The notes: generated by a model not told the origin, from the sequence alone. Shown: positions 9,601 to 28,600, counted from the first letter of the stretch. The stretch is 64,000 bases of DNA from Epiperipatus broadwayi (GCA_028023455.1 JAQFVV010006271.1:4558173-4622172); one strand, 5' to 3'. Numbers and translations are program-made.

Positions 9601-10850
9601 TATAATTATACATAATTTTCATGTATATAAATTACACTTGTACTTATTCAAAATATTAAAGAAAAACTGTAAATAATTTTGTATCGTTTATTTTAAATTA
9701 TAATTGTATATATTTTTCTTCTTTATATATATATTATTATTATTATAATATATTTTTATTTTTAACCTTTTTAGTAAGGAGAGATTTATTCTTATACATA
9801 CAAACACCTAGTCTCTTAATTAGATTTTGAATTAAAATATGTACTTTTAAAATACTATATTTTACATGTCTAATACATTTTTATAATTCTAATATTTTTT
9901 TTGTAATTGTTTTTATATTATTGAAAATAATTATGGAGATTATGTTGGACAAAAATATCAAATTAAACACCATCAATTGTTATTATTTTTTTAAATCTCA
10001 CAAATTTTGTTAATTTATTTGTTTGTTCTAATTATTTATGTAGATTAAAAAAATATTTAAGCTGACTGCATATATATTACGAATATGAAGTTTCAAAAAA
10101 GTGTTTAAAAAGAATGAATTGAAATTTTATAAATACTGTTAGAATTAATCATTTGGTGAAGGATTCCACCTTCCATCAAAAATAATGCATTTGATAAATT
10201 TAATGCTGGCTTTCGCATAAAAATTGTTCTTAAAGATGGGTAGTAATCCTTTTTAAATGCCAGATTAATTGATTCCAATCTGGAGAAATTAAGGTAATCA
10301 TAAAATATAAATATGATTTGTGAATTCACTGATACATACTTTGATGATTATATATTTTATTATGAGATGCTTAATTTGATTATATTGAAGATGATAAAAC
10401 AAAATTCAAGTTAACAACAGCATTATGTACTCTGGTTATCATTACAAATAATCAGCAACAATAAATTGAAGATGAAGAACTTTATTCTTTTATATTTTAC
10501 ATAACTTATGGCACAAACATTGAATAATTTGAAATATAAACTCATAAATATTAGTCTTCCTTTAGACTATAAGGCTAGAAATATTCTCTTTAATGGGTCA
10601 TTGTTAAAAGTTACTTTTATCCAGGTTTATGTATATGTAAAAATTCTTAAAGTCATGGCTACTTTCTTAGCTGTCCAGTTACAATTAATATGGATTAAAC
10701 TTGGAGAGTTACAGATTTAACCAGAGGTTATGATTGTTTTAGTAAAGTGAGTCCAAAATCGAATTTTATATCCAACCAATTATTCAAAGATAGTTATTCA
10801 TAGCTAATAAATAAAAAAATGGAAATTATTTCCTTGTATTATTTGTGCAG
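9601..10850. other. AT-rich DNA, no gene seen
   Basis: Low-complexity AT-rich DNA. The open frames at 10105-10329 (minus) and 10508-10720 (plus) have no recognisable domain and no splice or promoter context. I see nothing else. Confidence 0.55.
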
Positions 10851-10854
10851 AAGC

Positions 10855-11400
10855 TAAACTCTCCATATAGTAGTACCACCAGTCCAAGCCAGAGTAATCA
10901 ATGAGTGCAAGAAAATTTGTGCATAAAATCACTATCTAATGCCTACTCATTCAATATCCACAGACTAGTTTCCAGCTTGTGGATTTCATCAGAGAGAAGC
11001 ATTGGACCCAAGAGCACAACATCTAGATCTTTGGATCTCAAATAAAAAAAGCATAAAATCCTTATCTAGTGCCTATCATCCTATATTTCCAGACTAGTCT
11101 CCAACTTTTGAATTTCATCACTAAGGAGCCTTGGATATGACAACACTGCACCTAGATCTTATGATCTAATGTAACATTCCAGCAGCCACAATTTACCTTA
11201 TTAGCTTATTAGTCAGATATAGGTGCAGTGCTCTCTGATCCAAGACTCATCACTGATAAAAGCCATAAGCAACAAACCAGTCTGGAAATATTGGATGGTT
11301 AGGCACTAGATAGAGTTTTTATGCACAAACCTTCTTGCATCCCTTGATTACTCTGGTTTGCATTGATGTTGCTACTATATGGATAGTTTAGCCTCTATGT
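10855..11400. repeat. Old copies of the 22-kb ribozyme repeat family
   Basis: Three diverged units: two on the minus strand (10855-11035 and about 11050-11170) and one on the plus strand (about 11215-11400). Landmarks shared with 22430-22690 are GGTGCAGTGCTCTC, GTAGGCACTAGATAG, TTTTATGCACAA and CTACTATATGGA. Each contains a decayed hammerhead: CUGAUGA then GAAACUAGUC near 10963-10990 (minus), UGAUGA then GAGACUAGUC near 11092-11120 (minus), CUGAUAA then CAAACCAGUC near 11269-11300 (plus). Confidence 0.75.
10950..10995 (-). ncRNA. Hammerhead ribozyme, decayed stem II
   Basis: On the minus strand a perfect CUGAUGA box is followed by a 13-base stem II region that no longer pairs well, then GAAA, the 2-bp stem III (AC-UA-GU) and the cleavage base at 10963. 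Stem I is degraded. It is an older copy of the 22515-22556 ribozyme. Confidence 0.55.
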
Positions 11401-12880
11401 AAACAGCATAAATAAGTATAAGAATGGTGATTATGTGATGTTTAGTATTATTTGACTAGTTTACTGAGGACTTTCTTTTGTTTCAGTCATTCTCTGAAAA
11501 TGATTTCTGGAGAGATTTTGTTCTATATCTATTATAAATTAAATGTTTATACAATATATAAATAAATCAAATGATAATTGCAAAGCTTAAATAAATCATA
11601 GAGTTTTCAATCAGTTGTCAAGGCAATAACAATTTAAATTGCCTCATGATTTACATTTCAATTTAGAAACCAATACTACTAAAAATTTATGACATATATA
11701 TGTGTATCAGTGATGAGCATAACTTTTTAGGAAAGAAAGCACACTACATAATCTTATTTATAATGTTTTTATTTCACTGGCGACAGCAATTTCTACTTGT
11801 TTTTTATTCATTGTTTAAAATTTCATATAAAACAAATTAATATAAATAAAAATATATATATAATCATATCAACTAAAATTATCTTATTTCATTGGTTAAT
11901 TAATGCAGTATATTATCTTATAATTAAAATTTGAAATTATTATTTTTTATATTTTAATTCAATTCTCCATTCTTCCATAGCAAAATGATCCATTACTGAT
12001 TTACACTATTCACCCACAATAATTTTCAGTTGTGGTAAAGGTTGCATGACAGACAGATTATACATAACACTTAAATTAATAACTTTTGGGGTTTATTCCT
12101 GCAAGTTACATATGAATTAAATTATGCTAACATTATAATACTTATAATGCCATATAATCATTTACATAATCTAACCTTACATCATACAAAATAATACTAA
12201 GGCTATGGCCAACATTCCACTTTGTCACCTTCAGTGGGGAAGATCACTGGGTCATGAATTCCATCTAAAGTACAGTGTGTTTTTTATTTTTTTTGCCACA
12301 ACAATTTTTATGTAATAATTAATACATACTTATTACATATATCTAGAAAAATCTGGAAATTTTTTATCTGTTAATCATACCATGATTTATTTAAATATAA
12401 ATAGTACATTATCAGTAATATTTTTATCGTTCAAATACTTTCAATATTTTTCAGTTTTAACTTTAAATTATAGTGTAGCATTGCTTGAACTTTTTATAAT
12501 CAGCCAATAATGTGTTGGTCAAACTTATTCTTTGCTGTATATAAAAACAATTCAACTATCAGTAAAAATTAAAAATTAACAGGAATTCCATATAAAAAAT
12601 AATGAGTTTCAATTGTTCATTTTTCTTTTTTATATTATTCACACCATGATTAGATTTAAATATAGATAATACATTATCAATATACTTGTATCTTCTAAGT
12701 GCTTTTAATATTTTCAAGTTTTAACTGCAAATTTGATTTTAAAATTGTTTGAACTTTTTATAATCAATAAATATTGTGTTGGTGAAATTCATTTTTGCCA
12801 CATACAAAAACAATTTAACTGTTGCTAAAAAAAATCAAAAGTTATTTTTAATTGAATTGTAATTAAAGCTTTTTAAAGTT
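11401..12880. other. AT-rich DNA with a local direct repeat
   Basis: No gene seen. A diverged direct repeat of about 220 bp is visible: 12365-12580 and 12640-12850 share TTATCA-TA-T-TTTTATC, CTTTCAATATTTT, GTTTGAACTTTTTATAATCA and AA-AACAATT-AACT. Confidence 0.5.
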
Positions 12881-12883
12881 TTA

Positions 12884-13168
<285 letters not shown>

Positions 13169-13360
13169 TATTTTTGGGACTAAACTTTGTATTATTTTTC
13201 ATTACAATCAAATATTTCGATGGTCTAGCATCTGCCATTATCAAGGTTAACTTTTTGAAAGAAATGCTTTTAATCAAAAAATTACCACATCAGTTTTTAC
13301 TTCCCTTTTTTTTAAATTAATGACAAATCTGATTTTGACAATACAAAAATACTTGCTAAT

Positions 13361-13609
13361 TTGAAAAGATATGATTTAAGAACCATGAGAGGTTCAATTA
13401 AAACATTAAAAAGACCTACTGGTTTAAATAGGGCTGACAAAGCACAATCTTTTCCAGCTATGTGTAAACCTCTCATTTTATCTAATATTCACTTAAAATT
13501 AATAGGTGAAAATACTGAGAGAAATAAACATTTTGATAACCCTCATATTGTGAATGCTGAACTACTTCAAGTTGAATCTCATTTTTTATCTTGCAATGAG
13601 TCACATTAA
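13361..13609 (+). CDS. Unrecognised 82-codon open frame
   Basis: An open frame with mixed residue composition (MKRYDLRTMRGSIKTLKRPT, later HFDNPHIVNAELL) that looks more coding-like than neighbouring frames, and stays open for several codons upstream of the first ATG. I recognise no domain. It lies between the GATA array and the large LTR element, with no splice signals that decide a gene model. It could be a fragment of a mobile element ORF or a chance frame. Confidence 0.3.
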   Translation: MKRYDLRTMRGSIKTLKRPTGLNRADKAQSFPAMCKPLILSNIHLKLIGENTERNKHFDNPHIVNAELLQVESHFLSCNESH

Positions 13610-13747
13610 TGTTTGAAATGTAATGATTTTTCTTTCAAAATTTAAGCTTGATAATAGTGGATGCTAGTCTGTTAAAATATAGGAATGTAATGCAAAATAA
13701 TATATGGTTTAGATCCAAAAATAATAATTTATCTATATCATACAACC

Positions 13748-13756
13748 GTGAAAACA

Positions 13757-13796
<40 letters not shown>

Positions 13797-13812
13797 TGTT
13801 TTCACCAAGGGC

Positions 13813-13854
<42 letters not shown>
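13748..13854. repeat. Two adjacent TA-centred palindromes at the LTR start
   Basis: GTGAAAACATTATTTA is mirrored across TA at 13748-13805. CCAAGGGCTACTA is then mirrored across another TA tract at 13805-13854. The second mirrors the first bases of the left LTR, including bases private to that LTR (CCCTTGG versus CACTTGG in the other LTR). Confidence 0.8.
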
Positions 13855-18765
<4,911 letters not shown>

Positions 18766-18766
18766 A

Positions 18767-18782
18767 TGGCCATCCAACAAGG
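18767..18782 (+). other. Putative primer-binding site
   Basis: TGGCCATCCAACAAGG begins one base after the LTR end, where a tRNA would prime minus-strand synthesis. It resembles the site of the minus-strand element (TGGCCGCCCAAC at 55461-55472), and the LTRs of both end in TTAGAA followed by A. The tRNA is not identified. Confidence 0.6.
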
Positions 18783-19158
18783 TCACTCGATGAATAATGG
18801 GTGTTGGAAGTTAATTTAAAGGCTGCAGAATTGTGGTTATAAATGCCAGCAACTGGTTGTACCAAAAACATATTTTAAAATTAGGTAGGTAAGTGTGTAA
18901 TTAGGTGATAAAAAGAAAATCAAATTTTATGTCTATTTAAAACTGATTATTAATGATGATTGGATCTCTAGATACTCAAAAACATTTGAAATGAGATGTT
19001 TATTCCGTATAAAAATTCCTAAGGTCAAGACAACTTGGGTGACCAAGGTATAGGTAGTTAAGAGAGTTGTGGTTGTTGGTTGATGGAGGAGGGAAAAAAG
19101 TGTGTGCCTAATTTTTCATCATTAATTTTATTGTTAAGTACAAAATACCTAGAGCAAA

Positions 19159-20198
19159 ATGGAGACAAATCAAACAGAGTATAAGAAAGAAAAAACATTA
19201 GATGAAGCAAAGTGTCCTTAGTATTAGAAAGTGTTGAGGAAAATCAGGAAAGTGAAAGTTAAATGGCTGAAGGGTTGAGCTTTGAAACAGTTCAAAAGGA
19301 GCCAGAAATGATTGACAATCAGTCATTGGAAATGATACTGCAAGCGATGCCCAACCAGATTAGAGAAATAAATGAAAGCCAAGCTAAAAACCAAGCTAGT
19401 CTAGAAAATAAAATGAACAACCAAGCTAGAAGCCAAGCTAGTTTAGAAGAGAAAATGGATATACAGGTTAGAGAAATAAAAGAAAAGCAAGCTAGTCAGA
19501 TGGATAACCAGAATAAAGAATTCAAAAAAAGCCAAGCTACTATAATTGTGAAATTGGAAGATAACCAAGCTAGACTAAGTGAAGAGCTAAAAATTAGTGT
19601 GACTGGTCAGCTTCATAGGTTGGAGACTCAGATGGAAGTCCAAAATGAGAAGCTGGAGAGCAGGATGGATGAGTTTGACAGCCAGTACAGTGTCCAAAGT
19701 CTGCAGATAGGAGATAGAATAGAGAAAGCCATGGAAAATATGATTCAAAAGAAAAGAGAGCCTGGTGAGAGGTTACAAAATCAAATGGAGGCCAGGAAGA
19801 ATCATTGATGAATAAAGGGGATAAACAGACTAGAGAAATAAAAAAAACTATACAAATATATGTGCATTAGTAAAAGAAAGTGATGCTGATCTAGAAAGTA
19901 AAATGGATGAAAAGACTAAAGAAATAGAGTTAAGCCAAGCTGGTCAAATTGCTGAATTAAAAGATGAACAGGTTAGACGAAGCACAGAGTGTCCTGAGTC
20001 TACAAGGAAGTCAGAAATAAATATTGTATTGGAACAAGACAAGGATTTGCCAGACTATGGTTGTGAAAAACAGGGTTATAATTATAGTAATCAAAATAAT
20101 GGTATGGTCATAGTAGAGTTTCAGAAAATAAAGTGTAAAATTAAAAACATTTCAGCAGAGTTAAATTCATTTGCATGTAGATATATTTCGATGTGAAT
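19159..20198 (+). pseudogene. Coiled-coil Gag-like gene of the large-LTR element
   Basis: An ATG at 19159 opens a frame that meets a stop near 19218. The longer frame from 19263 (181 codons) and a further one at 19903-20196 continue the same kind of protein, so it is broken by stops. The product is almost entirely charged, Gln-rich coiled coil, with repeated segments such as QVREIKEKQASQMDNQ. This matches the N-terminal part of the Gag of the minus-strand element (53491-54893). No capsid, zinc-knuckle, protease, RT or integrase is visible. It would supply a structural protein at most. Confidence 0.6.
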
Positions 20199-20220
20199 AG
20201 GCAATAAAATAAAATGTAAG

Positions 20221-20403
20221 ATGAAAAGCATTTGTACAGACTCAGTTGGAAATAAATATAGTCTGATATTTAGGGATGAAGGTAGTAATGTGTGGGTCGA
20301 TGATAAAATTCCCTGTAAAATAAAAAGGTGTTTTATAGAGGCTAATGCTTTGCAATTATTTGAGTGCATTTTAGCAGATGGTTTAAATAAGAGGATTAGG
20401 TGA
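20221..20403 (+). CDS. Small unrecognised ORF of the large-LTR element
   Basis: A 60-codon frame (starts MKSICTDSVGNKYSLIFRDE) just downstream of the coiled-coil gene. Cys, Lys and Ile are frequent, including the pattern KIPCKIKRCFIEAN. A similar K-C-K style occurs just upstream (about 20130-20160) and in the downstream frame of the element at 63.8 kb. It may be the remaining C-terminal portion of the same Gag-like protein. No known domain is recognised. Confidence 0.35.
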   Translation: MKSICTDSVGNKYSLIFRDEGSNVWVDDKIPCKIKRCFIEANALQLFECILADGLNKRIR

Positions 20404-20696
20404 AGAATGAAAAGCTTTTGTGAAATGTTGTTGGTTGTATTGGTTATTAACATCATGACCATGTTGTTCAACCGTAAGATCAACTGCAAAATAAAACACG
20501 GATTTGTTAGTAATCTGATGTTAGGAATCTGATTAAAAAGAACTCAATGGCAAATGAAAAAAAAAAGAAGAGATGATTTTCTGTCCCACCTAAAATTTGA
20601 GCAGAATAAAGTATAGTTAATATTTGCCATTCAATTTTGTTGGTATAGTATAAATTATCTATAAAAAAAGAGATGTAGTATGCATTCAGAAAATTT

Positions 20697-20715
20697 AACC
20701 CAAAGGAGAGGGATA
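20697..20715 (+). other. Polypurine tract
   Basis: AAAGGAGAGGGATA lies directly before the TG that starts the right LTR, the position and composition expected for the plus-strand primer of an LTR retrotransposon. Confidence 0.75.
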
Positions 20716-21887
20716 TGTAGCACTTGGGTTTACCCATGACTCCATTTTTTGAGTTAACTATGCAAAATAAGGTTCAATAAAAATTTTCCTCATAGTTTCT
20801 ATTTTTTTTTTCTTTAATAAAAAAATATTTTAGTCAAGACTAAGTTTGAACCCATATTTATAAAGATTGTGTATGTTTGACTTGGTAGGCAATCTAAAAA
20901 TTTATCATTAAAATATTTCTAACCAAAAGATTGTTTATTTAACAATAATTTATAGGTAAATTTGCTATTGGAGATATATTTTAGAAAAGCAAGATTTATA
21001 CATTAGTTAATAAGTTGACTGAGAAGAGGGAGGAAATGTGTGACTCTTAAAACTACATTAAGTAGTGATAGTGAGTGGTCATAATTTTATACTAATAAGT
21101 TAGAAACAAATAGTTCATAAAATTAAATTATAAAAAAATAAGTTATAATAATTAACCAAAAGACTGTTTTTTATGAGGCTCCTCGTCGACATCTGATGTC
21201 ACTCTAACTCTGCAAGTTCTTATGCGAAAATATTTGTTCGATACATTTTGAGTAGGTTTTTAAAAGTTCTGTAAGATGGTGCCCTCTTCTGACTTCTTTT
21301 ACAAGTAAAAAATAAAAAAAAACTGCATTTAAAGCTAAACAAAGAAAGAAGCTTGTCGGTGATTGGCTCTCAGCCAGTTCTCAGCTGACAAAGACATTCT
21401 GATTGGCTGGAAAAAAACAAAGAAACCGCCTGATCAAAGAAAATAAAGAAAAACGCTGAGATTTTCATTTCGAATCCAATTTTAAGTATTATAAAATTAT
21501 ATTTATGGAAATTAAAAATTATTTTCAGAGAGAATAATAAAAAAAACAAAATTATTTTCGAAAAATATTGAAGATTTTAGTAAAAATATTGAAGATGTAG
21601 TAAAAAGAAATATTTACTTTTCTATAACGTAAAAGTCAATCTTTTTGTTTATATTATAGCTTTTATGTTGCCGAAATTGAATATTTTAGAATAAATAAAT
21701 AGCAATTTATTTTTGAAAGAACTTTCGTTCTCTTCCTAACCTGAAAAATTAGTAATATACTTTTTATAAACATATCTGAGTTGAATTTAATATTATAGGT
21801 GAATATGTTTTAACAATAGGCTTTGTCTTCAGTTTGTGAGTTGGCCAATTAAAAGATTTGATTTTTACCTCATACAACCAATAATAT

Positions 21888-22266
21888 AAACCACTAAACA
21901 TCACATGATCACTATCTCATACTAGCACAATAATTGTTATTAACCAATTCAAAACAAAACAACACTCTCCATATAGTAGTGCCATCTTGTGCTAACAAGA
22001 GCAATCAATGGATGCCAGAAGGCTTGTGCATAAAATCCCTATCTAGTGCCTACTCATCCAACATCCCCAGACTAGTTTCTGGCTTGTGGGATGTTGGATG
22101 AGTAGGCACTAGATAGGGATTTTATGCACAAGCCTTCTGGCATCCATTGATTGCTCTTGTTAGCACAAGATGGCACTACTATATGGAGAGTGTTGTTTTG
22201 TTTTGAATTGTTTAATAACAATTATTGTGCTAGTATGAGATAGTGATCATGTGATGTTTAGTGGTT
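21888..22266. repeat. 379-bp near-perfect palindrome of ribozyme repeat units
   Basis: Two head-to-head copies of one repeat: left arm about 21888-22067, spacer 22068-22086, right arm about 22087-22266. The arms share CTCTCCATATAGTAGTGCCA and GTGCCTACTCATCC with their complements and are almost identical. The spacer is the 3' half of a minus-strand hammerhead (GGCTTG, then complement of GAAACTAGTC). The right arm begins at the predicted cleavage point. Confidence 0.88.
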
Positions 22267-22429
22267 TAACACCAATCCTGCCTAATAGGATAGTGGTGGC
22301 TATGGTTGTTAAAGAGCCAAAGACACCAAAATGTATGAGTACTGAATTGAGTTCAGACCCATATGACTATATAGCTATTGAGCTTGGATTGAAAATATTA
22401 ATAGTGTTTTCAATTTCATTCTCATAGTT

Positions 22430-22690
22430 TTGTAGTTAAATAGAGTTAAAAGGTGGGTGCTGGAGGGTTGCATTAGATCCTAAGATCTAGGTGCAGTGCT
22501 CTCAGATCCAAGGCTCCTCACTGATGAAGGCCACAAGCCAGAAACTAGTCTGGGGATGTTGGATGAGTAGGCACTAGATAGGGATTTTATGCACAAGCCT
22601 TCTGGCATCCATTGATTGCTCTTGTTAGCACAAGATGGCACTACTATATGGAGAGTGTTGTTTTGTTTTGAATTGTTTAATAACCAATAA
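22430..22690 (+). repeat. Third unit of the palindrome repeat, direct orientation
   Basis: From the hammerhead (22515) through GTAGGCACTAGATAGGG to TTGAATTGTTTAATAA, this repeats the right arm of the palindrome almost base for base, and adds upstream sequence (GGTGCAGTGCTCTCAGATCC) that the palindrome lacks. It shows the fuller form of the unit. Confidence 0.85.
22515..22556 (+). ncRNA. Type I hammerhead ribozyme, near-canonical
   Basis: Stem I TCCTCA (22515-22520) pairs with TGGGGA (22551-22556) with one G-U. CTGATGA is at 22521-22527. Stem II is GGC-CACAA-GCC (22529-22539), with an A-A mismatch at its base where G-C is usual. GAAA is 22541-22544, stem III is AC-TA-GT (22544-22549), and cleavage is predicted after C22550 in GUC. 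All invariant core bases are present. A 2-bp stem III and a short stem II suggest slow activity as a monomer, as known for minimal hammerheads of animal retroelements and satellites. Confidence 0.82.
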
Positions 22691-22903
22691 TATAATTAGC
22701 GGTTAAAAGGTTAAAGTATTAAATCAGTTTAATTAAAAAATTGTATACATGTGATATGTGTGTGTGGATTTTAATTGTAAAGTTCACAATTAATGATCAT
22801 TCTTTGTCATTTCTAAGGAAATCTTTAAAAAAAGAAATTAAGTCATTTTTAATAAGTTTATTATTCGCAGCCAAATTTTAGTTCAAAATTCTTGGTTTAA
22901 AGC

Positions 22904-22992
22904 TGGGCCGCTATATATATATATATATATATATATAGCGGCCCATATACTTTTTAATATATGGGCCACTATATATATATATATTAAAAAGT
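22904..22992. repeat. Nested TA-centred mirrored duplications in the right LTR
   Basis: TGGGCCGC is mirrored as GCGGCCCA across a TA tract (22904-22944). Then TACTTTTTAATAT is mirrored as ATATTAAAAAGTA across TGGGCCAC and a second TA tract (22946-22992). The matching point of the left LTR is the TA/GATA tract at 14479. Confidence 0.8.
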
Positions 22993-25900
22993 AAAAAAGG
23001 GGGAGAGAGCTTTCTGTTATTTTTTTTAAAAAAAGAGCCTTCAGTCTTTTGTTTTTCCATGTGTGTTGTATTACCAAGTAAATTATCAGAGCCATTTAGG
23101 TGATATAAATTTCAGCAAAGAATTTAGGTGTACCATTAACTGGTGATTGTCTGTTGAGTGTAAAATTAATTGGTAATTATGTCTGTTGAATGTAAAATTA
23201 ATTGGTGGTCATCTGTTAGAATGCAGTTGTGAATTTGGCATGGTATTTCTAAAAGAGCAAAAGGTTAAAATTAACAAAAAAAGAACAATAGTAAATTAAT
23301 TAAGAAAATAAACTGACCAGCTCTCAGAGGTCAATAAAAGGTCATTATGGGGGTGAGCAGAAAAGCCAGAGACTAGATGCTATAAAAATCTCTGTTGTTT
23401 AGCAAGGGGGTGGCTATTCTATCTGAAAATCTATTGCAAGTTTTTCTTTCATTGATTTAGAGAGAGAAATGTTGCTATAAAATTTAAGATAAATATTTTC
23501 TCTTAGGAAAAAAATATTTTATTATTGTTTTTGTCTCTTAAAAACGACTTTTCAAAATTTAACATTGTAAGAAGAAAATAAAATTTTAATTGGGTACACC
23601 TCTAATTTCCTGATGTTAGCCAACAGTCATGATTGAATCAGCAAATGATAAAATTTAACCCATAGAAAATAACCCTAAGGTTGATATCATATATATAAGC
23701 ATTCAATTTGAATATAAAATGAATTTAAAGAGGAAAAAATACAATCAAAAATGGACTTATATCTTGAAAATTTAAATGAGGGCTGTTTAACTGTAATCTA
23801 TATAAAATTAAAAATGAGTAACTCATTTCAGCAGTATAAAAATCAGTTATCTGATGGCATAGGAATCAAACCCCATCACAAGAACTTTTTGCTACATAGA
23901 CTCATGTGCTCATATAAACAAATAAAGGAGGAAAAGGAAAGAGAAAAATGGAAACCAGAAACTTGTCAGACACATCCAAAGATATCTATATAATTATTTT
24001 TTTATTATTATTCGCTATTTATGTAGGACAAATAATCTAAAAAAAAATAATTTATTTCTTTATGTTTTATCATGTATATCAGTTTTAAAATTAATTCATG
24101 TTGAATTATAATTGTGTTATTTTGGGGGTAGAGATATTGATATCAGATGATTTTGTATGTGTTTATTTTAAATGCTTTTGCTATCATTGTCATTTTAGGG
24201 GTAGGTGAAATTAATATCATGTCATTCTGTATGTGCCTTATTTAAAATGCTTTACAAAAATTAAAAAAAAGAGAGATATCATTATTAGGGGAGATGTTTT
24301 GAATGAATCGTGTCAGAGGTTATTGTCAAATGTTTAGACTTATAAAATTTGTCTGAATATTGAGCTAAAATATCATCATTTTCTTATAAAAGTGCATGGA
24401 GATAGTTTTAAAAATTTAATATGCATTTCTTATTATTTTTTATTATTGATACCATAAATTTAAGGCCAGATGCAAGTTGATTAATGCTTAGAAAATTTAT
24501 TGGCTCATATTTCATTGCACTAATTCGCAACAATATTAAAGATATGAAAGTTTTACTTGTAGAAGTTGATGTTTCGACCTGTATGTAATGTGGATGGACA
24601 AAAGTCTCCACCAAGCGAGTGAATCCTAGATCACTAAGATATTTATGCTATATTCATAAAGTATTAGAACACAGTGGAAGAATTTTTTTATTTAATTATT
24701 CTCCACACTGTAAGAAGGTTTCTTTACTGATGGCCAGAGATAATAGGTATACATAAATATTTTTATATGACTAGCGATAAAAATCTTAGCATATCTCAAC
24801 TTTAGTGAAAAGGTTTTCTCTTATTCGGGTCACTGCCTGCCTCATGATATTGTTTGATATTTCTTACGGGTGTATGAAAGATAGCTGTTAATATAAGCAT
24901 TATTTGCAAATGATGGATATAAGGTTGCAAACTCAATTTGAAGTGAGGATGAATGCAGATAATGTATTTGCGATTGGGGTACTTGAATATTGTTTTGTTA
25001 ATTTGGTTTACTTATCAATTAGAGGCTAAATAATAAAGTTAATAAATGGTAAATTAAGGGTTAAATAAAACCTACAAATGTTTAAGCGTAAGCAATGCCT
25101 ATATGAAATTATCTAATAAATATTTTCACAGCCAGATGAAAACTTTGCTGGAAAGGTAATATTTTGTTAAAATATTATTATGTCATAGGAACATGAGTAT
25201 AGAGTGTGTGCACTATGATGATGATTGAACTAGATATCGATTTAATTGTATTGACTTAGTCCCTTCATTCATAAGGTATCGCTATTATAAAGATTCGGGC
25301 AAAGGAATGATAGATCAAAAATGATGAAATAAAATTAGTAAATTTGCGAAGAAAGGTTAAATTTAAAATAGTTAAATAAAACTTATTATATTTTATTAAG
25401 GGGAGAATTAGCTTTAACACAAATCAGTACTTTAAAAAGCATTAAACACAGGAAGAAAATTGGTATTTGCTGTATCTAGGATAAAATGAAAGTGAAAATA
25501 TAATATAAGTGAAGATAAGTATTATTTTTTTATACTCCATGGTAATCGTGAGCCCCTGATAATTAGTAAATGAGTATTGACATTTTAACCTATTGATATT
25601 ATCCATTGGTTTAGAGATAGTTATGTGTTTAGATTTTTTATAAATATCATAATATGGTTGTAAACAGGGAAAAGCCATGTGAGTCATCAAGCCAAGGGGT
25701 ATATGTTCTGTATTGAATTGTAGTCTGTCAATAAAATTTGTTATTTGTTTTAAATAAAATTTGCGTATGTCTCAATGTTTTTGTGGGTTATTAGACATCT
25801 CCAATCCAATCATACATCAATATATTATTATTATTTGAATTATCATGTACTTAAATAATATCCAGTAAAAATTAGTTAAAATGATTAATTTCAGATACTT

Positions 25901-27024
25901 AGAATTACAAAATAATTTAATATATTTGAAATATAAAATGTGAATAGAGATTGTTATTGAGTTATAGAGGATGCAGGGGTGGACATAAATTCCTTTCTCC
26001 ATCCATTGTATTCAAACACCTCTCTAGATGCACTTATTTATAATTTGTTATAATTGTGACTATGTTTATGATGTGTTTCTAAAAGATTTAATAAGCATAA
26101 ATTATTCCGAGCCTTAATGTACATAGATATTAAACTGCATTAAAGACAACTAAGACTACCTTGGAGGTAATCAGAAGAGGAGTGTTTATTACCAATAATC
26201 TATTACAATTTATTCGATTTTCACACCTAATTGTTCTAAAAAACCCTGAGAAGAGATTATAAAAATGGGAAAATGAGCTATCAAGATGTTAAATTTAATA
26301 ATATGATAGGTAATAGAGTAATATACCTATGGCTGTGAAGCAGACAGAGGGGTGGATCAGGAAAGTGGAGATGGATATAGAACTTTGTAATTGGAACAAA
26401 ATTTAATTGTAGCTTTAATCATGGTGAATGGGTGTGTGCTGAGAATAACCAAAAATTCACAAAAATATTAATATTATCGATTTTAATGCATTCTCAGTGT
26501 TCTCTACATTGATTTTTTTATTAACCCATTCATTAAATATTATCACTAAGAGTATTGAAATGAGATTTAACCTTTATATTTGATTAAAGTTGCACTTTGG
26601 CACCTGGGAAATTAAGATTATAGATGTTCTTTACCATCATCATCATCCCAGTAGGCTTTAAAAATAGTGTTAGCTGGGAATAATAAAGCATCCATAGATC
26701 CATCCTTAAAATGTTACAATTGGCAAGTATTTAATGCCATATAGGTTGGAACAAAGTTATAATTAGCCTAAACTGACTGATAATATATGTTATGTTTATA
26801 AACTCTCCCAATCGCTTTAGTTATATTTGAAATACCATGTGGATGACTGATTGAAAGATTACAAAAATGTGTTTTATGACAATTTAATAAGTTTTTTATA
26901 AAATTAACAAAGTAAAATGTAACTTTTCATCAGTTAGAATTGACATCTCTAAACTTACAATTGGCCTGCAACGTGGGATCTCCTATTAAACATCTCAATC
27001 CCCTAGCAAATCACTTTAGTTAGA

Positions 27025-27161
<137 letters not shown>

Positions 27162-27239
27162 TAAAGCTAAACCATTCCATAAAATAATCAATCTTACACC
27201 AAACTCACAACTTAACCAGACCAGCCAAAGAAAATAAAC

Positions 27240-28600
<1,361 letters not shown>

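Larger units (their letters stand above)
21155..22706. mobile_element. Insertion inside the right LTR
   Basis: Absent at the matching point of the left LTR (near 14277). The left part (21155-21880) is unrecognised and somewhat richer in GC, with GATTGGCT twice (21361 and 21401). The right part holds the 379-bp palindrome and another repeat unit with a hammerhead. There is no ORF and no clear terminal inverted repeat, so its class is unknown. Confidence 0.7.
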
